A stretch of 64,000 nucleotides of DNA from Bacteroidota bacterium (GCA_018267955.1 JAFDXL010000002.1:186001-250000), one strand, 5' to 3'. Positions 29,840 to 38,897 are shown, counted from the stretch's first letter. Numbers and translations: made by a program. The notes: generated from the sequence alone by a model not told the origin.

Positions 29840-30381
29840 ATAATGAGGATGTAAGGGAGACCTACCATTATCTTTTGACTCTAAATGTAATCGTTGAGAA
29901 AGATTTTCAACATGTCAAAGGCAATAAATCGCACCTAAACAAACTAGTACCATCGCAGCTGAGTGGTCTCTACTCGCAAAAACAGCAGGATGCTTTGAAA
30001 TTTACAGATGGGGTCACGCGCACTTTGTACGATGCTTCTGTAGTAGCTTTAGTAACATCATTCGAAAGAGCCGTATTTGCCAAATACAGGACTTCTTACG
30101 GTACTTTGAGAGGGGTTGTTAGAGACAGCGCAGCGCCACCCCTAGATTTTTTTCATTCGCGGGAACGCTTCATAAATGATAGCATCGATAAACTGGCGGG
30201 AATATTATCATTAATTGATGGAATTATTGATGATCCGACTATGGAAAAACTAAAACAAATAAAAGATCATAGAAACTATATTGTCCACGGAAAGCGTGAC
30301 TCCATAGCCCCTGCAATTGAGCTGGATATCGATACAATAGCTAAAACTCTAGACAATGCGATAACCTCAATTTCCAACTAG
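29827..30381 (+). CDS. HEPN-like protein (Rx4H motif)
   Basis: A 184-aa helical protein. Near the C-terminus it has IKDHRNYIVHGKR, giving Arg149-x4-His154, the catalytic Rx4-6H signature of HEPN ribonucleases, with the usual RN[x]3HG form. The helices before it (TLYDASVVALVTSFERAVF, KLAGILSLIDGIID) fit a HEPN four-helix bundle of the RiboL-PSP/MAE_28990 type. It overlaps the upstream gene by 13 bp. Many such proteins are RNase toxins of toxin-antitoxin or abortive-infection loci. Which of the two genes would be toxic cannot be decided from sequence. Confidence 0.65.
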   Translation: MVTINNEDVRETYHYLLTLNVIVEKDFQHVKGNKSHLNKLVPSQLSGLYSQKQQDALKFTDGVTRTLYDASVVALVTSFERAVFAKYRTSYGTLRGVVRDSAAPPLDFFHSRERFINDSIDKLAGILSLIDGIIDDPTMEKLKQIKDHRNYIVHGKRDSIAPAIELDIDTIAKTLDNAITSISN

Positions 30382-30448
30382 TGAAAGCATCCTTCGCACC
30401 TTACTCCTACCGCTATCTGATGGCACCTTACTCATTCAACACTCACAG

Positions 30449-31375
30449 ATGGATAGAATAAATTGGTCAAAGATCAATTGGACAGACCTGGAATTAGATC
30501 GACTACGCTCTTTTTTTGAAGCAATAAAGCAGGGTGTCAATGCGCCGTTAACGAAGGAGAATTTCAGCGCTCTTATCTATAACTGTGATTTTCTTTTCAG
30601 TTTCTTCCCCGTTCCCATTATCGAAATTAACCAAGATACGTTAATAAGGGCGCGCAGAAACATGAATGGTGAGATTTTTAGCAATCAAAATCAAATTTCC
30701 TATAATAGTCGTAATCCAGAGTTTATTAAGCTAGGTAGGTTTAACCTGCCTGAGGAAGGCCTTTTTTATGGAGCAGTGCCGTTGGAAAGCGAAGTGGCAA
30801 GCTATCTTCCAACGGCAATACTTGAAACATGCAAAGAGTTGGTTGACGATACAAACAAGGAAATGACATTTGACTTTACCATAGGCTATTGGCGCGTAAA
30901 GCCTTTTATGGCGTTATGCCTATGTTTTGATGAAAAGCACTTTTTGCATAACGAACATATGGCAAAAAATATTTCAGAATTTAAGCAGTGTATTGATGAT
31001 GCGTGTGACTTGAAGTCGGCGTCTTTCATACATGAGGTTCAAAACTATATATCTGCGCTAAGTTCTACTCCTAAGCCAACGGAGGGCAGCTACATGGTTC
31101 TGAATGCCATTTTCAAATCTCTTTGCAAGACCTACGCTAACGATCACCAGCAGGTATACGCAGCGATATATCCCAGCTCTGTAACTGAAAGTAAAGGCTT
31201 AAGTATTGTGATTAGTCAAGATATTGTCGATACCAACCTGACGCTTGAGTCCGTTGTCGCATTTACTGCGCAACGTCGTCCGGATGATCTAAAGCAATTG
31301 GATGTGATACAAGTAAGCAAGATTACCCCTGTGTTAGATGGACGGTTTACAATCAAAGTTGAACATCTGGAATAG
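30449..31375 (+). CDS. Uncharacterised 308-aa protein
   Basis: I do not recognise a family. The protein is soluble and lacks a signal peptide. It contains a region with YNSRNPEFIKLGRFNLPEEGLFYGAVP, reminiscent of the N-terminal parts of some RES-domain proteins, and the cysteines in LETCKELV and SLCKTYAND are not arranged as a zinc site. It is the last plus-strand gene of the AT-rich defence-like block and converges on the second integrase. A match to RES-type NAD-degrading toxins is a weak possibility only. Confidence 0.5.
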   Translation: MDRINWSKINWTDLELDRLRSFFEAIKQGVNAPLTKENFSALIYNCDFLFSFFPVPIIEINQDTLIRARRNMNGEIFSNQNQISYNSRNPEFIKLGRFNLPEEGLFYGAVPLESEVASYLPTAILETCKELVDDTNKEMTFDFTIGYWRVKPFMALCLCFDEKHFLHNEHMAKNISEFKQCIDDACDLKSASFIHEVQNYISALSSTPKPTEGSYMVLNAIFKSLCKTYANDHQQVYAAIYPSSVTESKGLSIVISQDIVDTNLTLESVVAFTAQRRPDDLKQLDVIQVSKITPVLDGRFTIKVEHLE

Positions 31376-31482
31376 TTGCCATTGTTCTGAGCCTTTTGTA
31401 TTCTAATGGGATGAAATGTTTTGATATTTGCACAACGTGATTACTCTATTCCTGTCAGTTTATTGCTTCACAGAAGCAGTAT

Positions 31483-31521
31483 GAAAGCCCTTGCAATAGA
31501 CAGCACTGCAAGGGCTTTCTC
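31483..31521. terminator. Strong hairpin between convergent genes
   Basis: Perfect 13-bp inverted repeat GAAAGCCCTTGCA (31483-31495) and TGCAAGGGCTTTC (31507-31519) with an 11-nt loop. It lies between the 308-aa gene and the convergent second integrase and probably terminates both. The T tract is short on both sides. Confidence 0.6.
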
Positions 31522-31522
31522 A

Positions 31523-32764
31523 TTACGTCTGAATGGAATAGTTAGTCGAGATATTTGCAGCAGAGTAACCAATGTATATGGGCATTGGCATATCCTTGTG
31601 ATTGGCTTTCTTAACCATTAATTCCGTTGCTAAATTTACTGCGTGTAATACAGGGTCAGTGGAAAGCCGTGCATAAATAGCAGTTGAAATATGGCTCTTA
31701 TGATTTAATGCACGACCAATGATAGGGAGGCTGGTATGATTGATTGCCATATAACTCGCTAGTGTCCTCCTCAGGTCATGTATCCATATATCATCGACAC
31801 CCATTCGCTTTTTTATCCGAGCAAACGAGCGCTTTGGGTCAATCAAATGTCCATAGATGCCATCTCCCGGAAAAACGTACTCCGATGAGATAGGCGACAC
31901 ATCATTCTCCCGAGACCGCCGTTTCAATATATCCACGGCTACTTCTGGAAGAACATAAATATTTACGTCATCGTTTTTGCTTTCGTCTTCTGAAAGCCTC
32001 CAACGTTTCAGTTCCAGGTCGAGCTGCTTATATCGCATTTTTAGCATTGAGGTCTTTCTTGCACCGATAAAAATTGACAAAGCAAAGAAATCCTGAAAAA
32101 TTTGTTCTTCCTCTTCCAACGCTTTGAAAAATTTTCTCAGTTCTTCGGTATTCAAAAACCTGTCTCGGCTTCTAGATTTGAAACGCTTAATCCCGATAGT
32201 AGGATTCTTGCCATCATACAAGTCTTCTCTAATCCCAAAATTATATACAGCACTAATATTATTCAGAACACGGTTTGCCTGTTGCTTGCCTCTAGCCTCA
32301 CCTTGTTTAATGTGGATTGTCCGGAGCTCCTGCTTGGTTATCTCGCTTAACTTCTTCGACCAAAAAGACGGTTTAAGGTGAAATTCCAAAGTTGCCTTGT
32401 TGTCACCCGGCCTTTTGGTATGAACTAGTGCGTGCTCAAGATAGTACTTGTCAAAAAGCTGTTTAAATGTCAGCTCTTTACGCTTGCCACACAGTATGTC
32501 GTTGGGATTAACCCCTGCTATCATCTGGCTATTGTAAGAGATAGCTTTCTTACGGGCATGTTCGATACTGATGTCTGGTGAATACCCGATCTTGACACGC
32601 AGTAATCTGCCGTTCACCCGGCGAAAAAACATAAATGTCTTTTTCCCGCCGGGATTGACACGAACAATCAGCCCTGTCGTTTTGCAATCCTTAACATCAT
32701 ACTGAAAGGTGGTAATAGGAAGTTCATCTAATGCTTGTTTAGTGAAGTTGATAATATTAGTCAT
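31523..32764 (-). CDS. Tyrosine recombinase with DUF4102 arm-binding domain (P4-type integrase), second integrase
   Basis: A 413-aa site-specific integrase. The N-terminal DUF4102 domain (about 1-95: VRVNPGGKKTFMFFRRVNGR, IGYSPDISIEHARKKA) is typical of P4-like integrases that target tRNA genes. A core-binding SAM-like domain follows (about 100-190), then the catalytic domain with Arg in IFIGARKTSMLKM, HDLRRTLASYMA and Tyr in STAIYARLS. It differs clearly from the first integrase at 58852. It sits next to a 45-bp tRNA-Val 3' end at 32914-32958, its likely attachment site. It looks intact and probably belonged to a separate island that carried the defence genes to its left. Confidence 0.92.
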   Translation of the reverse strand: MTNIINFTKQALDELPITTFQYDVKDCKTTGLIVRVNPGGKKTFMFFRRVNGRLLRVKIGYSPDISIEHARKKAISYNSQMIAGVNPNDILCGKRKELTFKQLFDKYYLEHALVHTKRPGDNKATLEFHLKPSFWSKKLSEITKQELRTIHIKQGEARGKQQANRVLNNISAVYNFGIREDLYDGKNPTIGIKRFKSRSRDRFLNTEELRKFFKALEEEEQIFQDFFALSIFIGARKTSMLKMRYKQLDLELKRWRLSEDESKNDDVNIYVLPEVAVDILKRRSRENDVSPISSEYVFPGDGIYGHLIDPKRSFARIKKRMGVDDIWIHDLRRTLASYMAINHTSLPIIGRALNHKSHISTAIYARLSTDPVLHAVNLATELMVKKANHKDMPMPIYIGYSAANISTNYSIQT

Positions 32765-32913
32765 AACGTCTCCATAGGTAACTTATAGGTAACTTTTCGC
32801 ATGTAAATTCATAAGTGACGGTGAGTGACGACGTTACATAGAATCAGGCTTACTCGCTGAAAAAATTGATTTTATCAAAATCAGTAAATGTCCATATAAC
32901 ATAACTGTTATAA

Positions 32914-32958
32914 TTGACATGGGAGAGGTCACAGGTTCAATCCCTGTTACGCCCACCA
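32914..32958 (+). repeat. tRNA-Val(GAC) 3' half, candidate attachment-site remnant of the second integrase
   Basis: The sequence reads as the anticodon loop TTGACAT, 3' anticodon-stem strand, variable loop, T arm ACAGG-TTCAATC-CCTGT, acceptor strand TACGCCC, discriminator A and an encoded CCA. There is no 5' half, so it is not a functional tRNA. It lies 150 bp upstream of the start of the P4-type integrase, the usual place for an att core. No second copy was found in the window. Confidence 0.75.
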
Positions 32959-33223
32959 ATTTTCAAGTACTTAATTGACACTAATTTTTTCTCTGCCCAA
33001 ATAGGTAACTATTAGGTAACTCACACCATTAATGAACATCCATAACGGTAAAACAATTGTAGCCATAGCCCGAATCAGGATCAACTAAAATATACCAGTC
33101 TCGACACGGCATTTCGTTCGTTAAATATTAGCTATGACGACGCAAAAATTGTTTTTAATCCTAATATTTCTATCTTTATCCCATCCTTCCTTATAAAACC
33201 TATCAATTTATCAACTGTGAAAC
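32959..33223. other. Intergenic region before the secreted operon
   Basis: About 265 bp with no open frame of note. It separates the integrase/att remnant from the transglutaminase-like operon and should hold the promoter of that operon. TATCTTTATC near 33170-33180 partly resembles a Bacteroidota -7 region, but I am not confident of it. Confidence 0.35.
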
Positions 33224-34723
33224 ATGATAATTAGGTTTTTGACACTTTTTGTTTCTGTTATTCCGTTCATGGCATCGTCACAGCCAGTATACCCTCAAGT
33301 ACCGCAAATTCAGAGTTTTCAGCCCGTTACCCCGGGGCGCTCTTACACTCCCGCAAGCACACAACAAATGCCAATACTACAAACCCCTTCAGGAACGAGG
33401 GCCGAGGACATATTGCGTCAGGTAAACCAAGCGGGAAACAGGCCACCCAATGGCGGCGATCAGGCAACTACTCAAAAATGGGTAATGGAACAGCTAAACA
33501 ATGACCCTGCTTATAATCCAGGTCTGAGGAATCCGATAAGAACAAACGTACCACAAAGTCAACAGGATTATATCATGCGTCTCTTGGCTGAAAGCAAGGC
33601 AACTGAAGATCCAAAGGCGAATGTCAATAAACTGACCAATGGTTATTACAAGTCTCCTGAATTTGCCGAACAAACCCAAGCATATACTGATGCTCTGCAG
33701 CATCTTGAAGATATGTTGGGCGGTAAACTTAAGTTGTGTGTTGCCGATGCCTATTACTTAGTCGAAAACGCTTATGGTAATGCCTATCTTTCAGAGAAGG
33801 AATACAGAGAAAATATTATGAAATCATCTGCTTTCATCAAAGAGTGGATGAAGCAAAATGGCATGGACGCACACAATAATGACGATGTACATCTTGCAAT
33901 ACAGAAATTCATGAGCGAGAAGCTGACTATCACAAAGTCATCAACGGGAAGGGAATACGGCGCAACCGTAAAGTTAGTTTCGCACTTACCATTTTACTAT
34001 GATTTTGAAGACAACGGTGGTGAGAAAGATCATAAAAACTTCTTCCTCACCAAATGCCTTGCAACTGGTTCAGGGCAATGCAGTAGCTTACCTGCTGTAT
34101 ATCTGACACTTGCCGAAGCCCTAGGAGTGAAAGCTTATTTGAGCGTTGCACCACAGCACAGCTTCGTGAAATACCAGGATAATAACGGTAACATTTTGAA
34201 CTATGAGCCGACTTCTAATTGGAAGATGTCAGACAAGTGGTATCAGGATAACATGCACATAACACCTCAGGCAATACGCAATCATATTTACCTTGATACA
34301 TTGAACTCTCGGCAGATTATCGCGGATTGCATGATATATATGGCTTGGGGTTACATGAAAAAACATGGCTCCGCGGATGGCAGCTTTGTCTCACGCTGCC
34401 TGGATCAGGCAAGTAAAGAGTTCCCCTACGAAAATCTATATGTGCATTTTGTGCACAGTTCAATGTTGTGCAGAATGCTCAATACAATTTGCTATTACGA
34501 AGGATTGCAATCAATGGATGATGTCAGAAGGTCAAAACAAGCATCTGAACTGTACTCAGAATTGGAAAAGAATGAAGATTTAATAAAACGGCAAGGCTAC
34601 ACACCTATGCCAGCAGAACTATATGATTTACTATTAAAGGAACATGAATTTAAAGGTAGGCTGCAAGACAGCCTACATATCAACAGAAAGGTAAAACGAA
34701 ATTTATTCACAGAAATAAACTAA
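33224..34723 (+). CDS. Secreted protein with transglutaminase-like Cys-His domain
   Basis: A 499-aa protein with a signal peptide (cleavage near MASSQ) and a Pro/Gln-rich N-terminal region. The central domain has GSGQCSSLPAVYLTLAEALG with Cys286, then APQHSFVKY with His312 and NYEPTSNW. These elements follow the Cys-His-acidic order of transglutaminase-like/papain-fold proteins. The C-terminal third is helical. The downstream gene has the corresponding domain (GNCFALASLYKILAERLG, PSHIYITH), so they are distant paralogs in one operon (7-bp gap). Cross-linking, protease or glycosidase-like activity cannot be told apart. It is exported and cargo of the mobile element. Confidence 0.68.
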   Translation: MIIRFLTLFVSVIPFMASSQPVYPQVPQIQSFQPVTPGRSYTPASTQQMPILQTPSGTRAEDILRQVNQAGNRPPNGGDQATTQKWVMEQLNNDPAYNPGLRNPIRTNVPQSQQDYIMRLLAESKATEDPKANVNKLTNGYYKSPEFAEQTQAYTDALQHLEDMLGGKLKLCVADAYYLVENAYGNAYLSEKEYRENIMKSSAFIKEWMKQNGMDAHNNDDVHLAIQKFMSEKLTITKSSTGREYGATVKLVSHLPFYYDFEDNGGEKDHKNFFLTKCLATGSGQCSSLPAVYLTLAEALGVKAYLSVAPQHSFVKYQDNNGNILNYEPTSNWKMSDKWYQDNMHITPQAIRNHIYLDTLNSRQIIADCMIYMAWGYMKKHGSADGSFVSRCLDQASKEFPYENLYVHFVHSSMLCRMLNTICYYEGLQSMDDVRRSKQASELYSELEKNEDLIKRQGYTPMPAELYDLLLKEHEFKGRLQDSLHINRKVKRNLFTEIN

Positions 34724-34730
34724 AAGGTGT

Positions 34731-36710
34731 ATGAAACATATACTTCTATCATTGCTCGTGTTCTTGCTGCTTGGTATCAGTTCCAAGGCATCAACAGATA
34801 GTCTTTCTGTCAGAAAGTCCATCTATAGAGAAACGAAACAAAAAATAGAAAACATGCTTGATGGCAAAGAGCCATTAAGTTTCGAGCGTGCAATATACCT
34901 AATTGAGAATGCCTATTGGGAAAACGGATTAGATTATGAGGGCTTTAAGCAAGTCTTAGATTTCCATCTACAGAATGTCATAGCAATAGCACAAGCAAAT
35001 GATTTACCAGATAGTTTTTATCAACCTACTCTTTTGCAGTCTACGATACAAAGTAAAAAAGATCGTAGCATTGCTATGGAGAACCTACGTAAGAATTGGG
35101 CGATTTATGCCTATATGACTGACACCACCGTTATATATCACGAAGTCAATGGATGGAGGCCTGTGCTTTCATTACCTTTTAAATATTCTTACACAGATCC
35201 AATGGGTACACGTGACTGGCAAAATACTTTGGTCAGTCATTTGTTGCTAACAAAGAGGGGCAATTGCTTTGCCTTAGCTTCCCTTTACAAAATCCTGGCT
35301 GAAAGACTAGGAACAGATGCAGTTTTATCGACTGCACCAAGTCATATTTATATCACTCATCGTAACGAGGAAGGCATACCGTTTAATGTAGAGTTATCTA
35401 ATGGACAGATTGCAGGCACAGGCACGCTTGCAACCCTGACCTATACAACGAACGATGCTATTCGGAATAACATAGCATTACGAGAGTTGAATTTAAAGCA
35501 GTCCGTTACGCTTTGTCTAATATATTTAGCAAAGAGTTATGAGCAAGAATTTGGAAGCCTACAAGATGGCTTTACCCAATCTTGCGTTGATATTGCATTA
35601 CAAAATGATGATCAAAGCCTTAATGCATTGTTACTCAAAGCAGAAATTCTCGAAAATGAGATTGTATCAAAAGGAGGCAATGTAGCAATGCTGCAAAAAG
35701 ATCAAGGTTTTATCGAATATCAAGCTCTTATAACTAAGCTATATAAGCTAGGCTACCGTGAAATGCCTTTGGATATGAAGAACACTATTATCAAAGGATG
35801 GACAAAGGACACTTTCGCGCATTTGTTTGTGAAAAGCAACATGCCAGAAGCCTATAATCACAGTGGCGTAAAAAACACTAGATATGCAAGCTTGTCCTGG
35901 GGCTTGTTTGATGAAGAAATCAAGTTTAAGCCTGTCGAAAAATTCGGCATGACAATTTACAATGTAAAACAGCAGAAGATTATCAGATTTGAAAATGCAG
36001 ATAGGTTATACAACAATTATAATTTCGATCCCGTAGTCTTCGCTTGGTGTATTGATCCTATGGCCCATGAATATCCAGGTCTATCGCCTTATTCCGCCTT
36101 TGCAAATAATCCAATAATGTTCAAAGATAAAGGCGGAGCTTTTGTAGAAGGACAAGACGGTAAGCCAGTCACCTACAAAATGCTTACGAATGGCAAAATA
36201 TCTTGGTCCGCAAATGCTACCGCTGAAGTTAAGAGAATAGGTGGCGCAATGATAAAAACAGAAACTGGCAGGGAGATGTTTAAAAAAATGCAGGACACGA
36301 AATATGCTATTGGATTTCACTTAGACAATGGCAAAGATTTGTTCGGAGAATTTATACCGAAAGGTAAATGGGATGATAAGCACGAGAATTTTGAAGTAGA
36401 AAGAGGAGACTTGTACGTAAACACCAATAGAATTGCCATATTTAATTGGGCATATAACAAAGCTGGTGTTGAGCCAACAGACGAACAAGGAAGAAAATAT
36501 TATAAGTTAATTAAGAAAGATAAAAATTACGAAGGGGTGATAGGCGCTACAGGATCGCACGAAGCAGATCATGCTACAGACCAAGAAAACATCAATAACT
36601 GGCAGCTCAATCAAGAGCAAAGGCAGAGAGGAGAGCAACCAACGCATGATGTTGAAACCAAGCCTGAGGAAATTGAGAATAAAGATATTGACGAACGCCT
36701 AAGCAGATAA
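34731..36710 (+). CDS. Secreted transglutaminase-like protein fused to Rhs-like core and HExxH C-terminal domain
   Basis: A 659-aa protein with a signal peptide (MKHILLSLLVFLLLGISSKA). Residues about 130-300 carry the transglutaminase-like domain with Cys179 (RGNCFALASL) and His205 (PSHIYI). From about 420 it changes character: NFDPVVFAWCIDPMAHEYP and LSPYSAFANNPIMFKD (442-469) match the degenerate Rhs-repeat-associated core that precedes toxin tips. The C-terminal about 190 residues include GSHEADHATD, an HExxH zinc-metallopeptidase motif (His610, Glu611, His614). This layout fits a polymorphic-toxin-like protein with a metallopeptidase tip. The next gene, 2 bp away, would be the candidate immunity protein. 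Confidence 0.7.
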   Translation: MKHILLSLLVFLLLGISSKASTDSLSVRKSIYRETKQKIENMLDGKEPLSFERAIYLIENAYWENGLDYEGFKQVLDFHLQNVIAIAQANDLPDSFYQPTLLQSTIQSKKDRSIAMENLRKNWAIYAYMTDTTVIYHEVNGWRPVLSLPFKYSYTDPMGTRDWQNTLVSHLLLTKRGNCFALASLYKILAERLGTDAVLSTAPSHIYITHRNEEGIPFNVELSNGQIAGTGTLATLTYTTNDAIRNNIALRELNLKQSVTLCLIYLAKSYEQEFGSLQDGFTQSCVDIALQNDDQSLNALLLKAEILENEIVSKGGNVAMLQKDQGFIEYQALITKLYKLGYREMPLDMKNTIIKGWTKDTFAHLFVKSNMPEAYNHSGVKNTRYASLSWGLFDEEIKFKPVEKFGMTIYNVKQQKIIRFENADRLYNNYNFDPVVFAWCIDPMAHEYPGLSPYSAFANNPIMFKDKGGAFVEGQDGKPVTYKMLTNGKISWSANATAEVKRIGGAMIKTETGREMFKKMQDTKYAIGFHLDNGKDLFGEFIPKGKWDDKHENFEVERGDLYVNTNRIAIFNWAYNKAGVEPTDEQGRKYYKLIKKDKNYEGVIGATGSHEADHATDQENINNWQLNQEQRQRGEQPTHDVETKPEEIENKDIDERLSR

Positions 36711-36712
36711 AA

Positions 36713-37453
36713 ATGATTCTTTTAAATCGCACGTTATCGCTAGTATTGCTTTGTTTGATGTCATATTCAGGGCAAGCACAGGATTTCAAGAAAAGATGTG
36801 GTGGTGACACATTGCTTTTCACAAATGGCAATAAAAGTCATTTTAGCATGGTTGTGCATACACCATACCGATCCTTAAAAAGTAAATCTGAAATTCCAAA
36901 GTTTATTCGAGACAAAAATGCCGACTATATTTCTGATAGAATTCCTGATGATGTTAGAAAGAAAGTAAAATTCGATGATAGCTATATTGTGGACTTCAAA
37001 GACACTTCTTTAGTGTTTAACAAAGAATGGTTATCAATCGCTGACCGACGAGTAAAGTATGCTTTTCAATACTATATAAAAATAGATGCAAGGATGAAAT
37101 ATTACTTCACAAACGTCTTTGATAGTTTGGGAAATCTAATCTCTAAAACTATTCTTCCTGACAAAAAAATAAATCCAGGTGCATATAAATTGCTCAGTCT
37201 TTGTGATGCGAAAACATTTGCTGAAAGTGATAAGTTCTTTGATACAAAAGCATGGTATGCCCATTTAGAATACTCTGATAGCGCCAAAATATTTGTTTGG
37301 GAAATACAACAGATCCCCTTCAATCCTGATGGCAGTGACCGAACAATTAACAAGACCATTTTTTTAAATGCGAATAATGGATCAGTTATTTCAAGAAGTC
37401 AGGACACTACTTATTCTGAACACAAAGCACCTCCTTTTCCTAAACTCAAATAA
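36713..37453 (+). CDS. Exported protein, candidate partner/immunity to the HExxH protein
   Basis: A 246-aa protein with a signal peptide (cleavage near SGQAQ). The mature part is mixed alpha/beta with no recognised domain. The region PGAYKLLSLCDAKTFAESDKFFDTKAWYA and a C-terminal beta-rich segment (KTIFLNANNGSVISRSQDTTY) resemble PepSY-like folds only loosely. Its start is 2 bp after the upstream stop, so it is co-translated with the toxin-like protein. If the upstream protein is a periplasmic or secreted toxin, an exported small neighbour is the expected place for an immunity protein. This role is inferred. Confidence 0.55.
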   Translation: MILLNRTLSLVLLCLMSYSGQAQDFKKRCGGDTLLFTNGNKSHFSMVVHTPYRSLKSKSEIPKFIRDKNADYISDRIPDDVRKKVKFDDSYIVDFKDTSLVFNKEWLSIADRRVKYAFQYYIKIDARMKYYFTNVFDSLGNLISKTILPDKKINPGAYKLLSLCDAKTFAESDKFFDTKAWYAHLEYSDSAKIFVWEIQQIPFNPDGSDRTINKTIFLNANNGSVISRSQDTTYSEHKAPPFPKLK

Positions 37454-37703
37454 AAAGATAGTTGAAAAATGGCCACCCTTGATTGAGATGCATAGGATTT
37501 TCCATTTTTCAGACTGATTCGCAATCCTGTTACTAATAGGGTGCTATTCGTTAACACTTATCAGTAAAATTACCTAGCCTTTTTGCATACTAATATATGT
37601 TTGCAATTATATGATTATATATGATGGCACAATTTTCATTTTGTATTTGACAAACCATATTCATTTCTCATATCAAGCACCTCTTTTTTATTTATGTATT
37701 ATT

Positions 37704-37710
37704 AAGGAGG
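37704..37710 (+). promoter_or_regulatory. Canonical Shine-Dalgarno sequence setting a TTG start
   Basis: AAGGAGG, a perfect anti-16S match, lies 7 bp before TTG at 37718. Such sites are rare in Bacteroidota. It supports the TTG start and marks the beginning of the transfer/establishment module, whose other genes carry similar AAGGAG/AAAGGA sites. Confidence 0.7.
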
Positions 37711-37717
37711 TATTTTA

Positions 37718-37915
37718 TTGACCACACAGAACTACGATCCGGTATTTAACCGGAAAGAAGCGGCAGCATATATCAACTATAGTTACAACACGCTTGCAGT
37801 TTGGGACAGCACCAAACGCTATGATCTACAGCCTATCAAAATAGGCCGAAGCGTGCGCTACCGCAAATCATCGCTGGATGCTTTTTTATCAAAGCATCGT
37901 TTCAGCGCCATCTAA
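37718..37915 (+). CDS. Small helix-turn-helix (excisionase/AlpA-like) DNA-binding protein
   Basis: A 65-aa protein with the HTH_17/excisionase layout: FNRKEAAAYINYSYNTLAVWD (helix-turn-helix), then a wing IKIGRSVRYRKSSLDAFLSKHRF. Proteins of this size act as recombination directionality factors or transcriptional regulators in mobile elements. It starts with TTG behind a perfect Shine-Dalgarno sequence and is followed 33 bp later by the TOPRIM-like gene, also with a good RBS. It could control excision of this element or transcription of the leading-region genes. Confidence 0.8.
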   Translation: MTTQNYDPVFNRKEAAAYINYSYNTLAVWDSTKRYDLQPIKIGRSVRYRKSSLDAFLSKHRFSAI

Positions 37916-37948
37916 ACAAAACCAAATTAGATCAAGGAGAGTAGTGCA

Positions 37949-38878
37949 ATGGATATTGTACAGGCTAAAGCCATTCCCCTGTGCCGGATTTTTGAAGTAT
38001 TGGGTTCGCGTCCGGCCCCAACCCTCAACGGACTCCAGCTTTACAAGTCCCCGTTCAATCCTGAACAAAAAACCATGCTGGTCGTAAACCCCGAAACCAA
38101 CACCTGGTCCGATCCTGTGACCAACGAAAATGGTGACACGGTGCAGCTAATTGTCCGTTACCTTGAAAGCCAGCAGTTACAGCATAGCATCATGGATGCT
38201 TTGCGTTGGATGCGTAACATGATCGGCAACACCCACCAACAGATCAAACTACCTGCTGAAATCCCTGATCATACGAAGGCCGACAGTATCTTCCGTGTCA
38301 AGGATCAAACGTATCTCTCTGACAATTTGCTGATGCAATATGTCGAAGAAGAAAGAGGCATCCCGTTTCATATTGCAAGGGAGTATTTTAAACAGCTCAC
38401 CATTCTCAATACAACAAATGGCAAGAGCTTTGTTGCTTTGGGCTTTGAGAATGAAGATGGAGGCTTTGCCATCCGTAATCCTTTGCACAAAGCCCATATA
38501 GGTAAACGTGCCATTACCTTTATCAGGGGCAGGAAAGCCAAACCCTCCAACATCCATGTGTTCAAGGACATTTTCGATTACCTGTCAATCGTGCTGCTGC
38601 GCAATGGCAAATGCTTTGACGGTGACAGCATTATCCTTAACAGTTCCGACTGCTTGCAGGATATGACGGCTTATATCCGCAATTACGGTTATTGTCATTT
38701 GCACAGCTGGTTTGCCAATGATGAAGCGGGGGCAACGCTTACTAATATCATCCGTGATTTTTGTGAAGCGGAACAGTTACAGCACCATGATCGCCGCCAA
38801 TACAACAAAAAATATTACGACCTCAACGCACGACTTGTAGCCGAAGTATGTTCCGGCAATACATCTTACCGATCCTAA
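37949..38878 (+). CDS. TOPRIM-like (DnaG/mobile-element primase-related) protein, catalytic residues partly altered
   Basis: A 309-aa protein with the layout of the CHC2/TOPRIM proteins common in Bacteroidota mobile elements: an N-terminal part with YKSPFNPEQKTMLVV and WSDPVTNENGDTVQLIVRY, then a TOPRIM region with IHVFKDIFDYLSIV, SIILNSSDCL and SWFANDEAGATLTNII. In active TOPRIM domains the first motif carries Glu (VFEGxxD) and the last carries DxD. Here these are Lys and Ala-Asn-Asp-Glu, and the N-terminal zinc cysteines are not evident. It may therefore be a non-catalytic DNA-binding or accessory priming protein. [10 protein letters not shown] lies 8 bp before the ATG. Confidence 0.7.
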   Translation: MDIVQAKAIPLCRIFEVLGSRPAPTLNGLQLYKSPFNPEQKTMLVVNPETNTWSDPVTNENGDTVQLIVRYLESQQLQHSIMDALRWMRNMIGNTHQQIKLPAEIPDHTKADSIFRVKDQTYLSDNLLMQYVEEERGIPFHIAREYFKQLTILNTTNGKSFVALGFENEDGGFAIRNPLHKAHIGKRAITFIRGRKAKPSNIHVFKDIFDYLSIVLLRNGKCFDGDSIILNSSDCLQDMTAYIRNYGYCHLHSWFANDEAGATLTNIIRDFCEAEQLQHHDRRQYNKKYYDLNARLVAEVCSGNTSYRS

Positions 38879-38897
38879 CAACCAGGGAGCTAATGAT

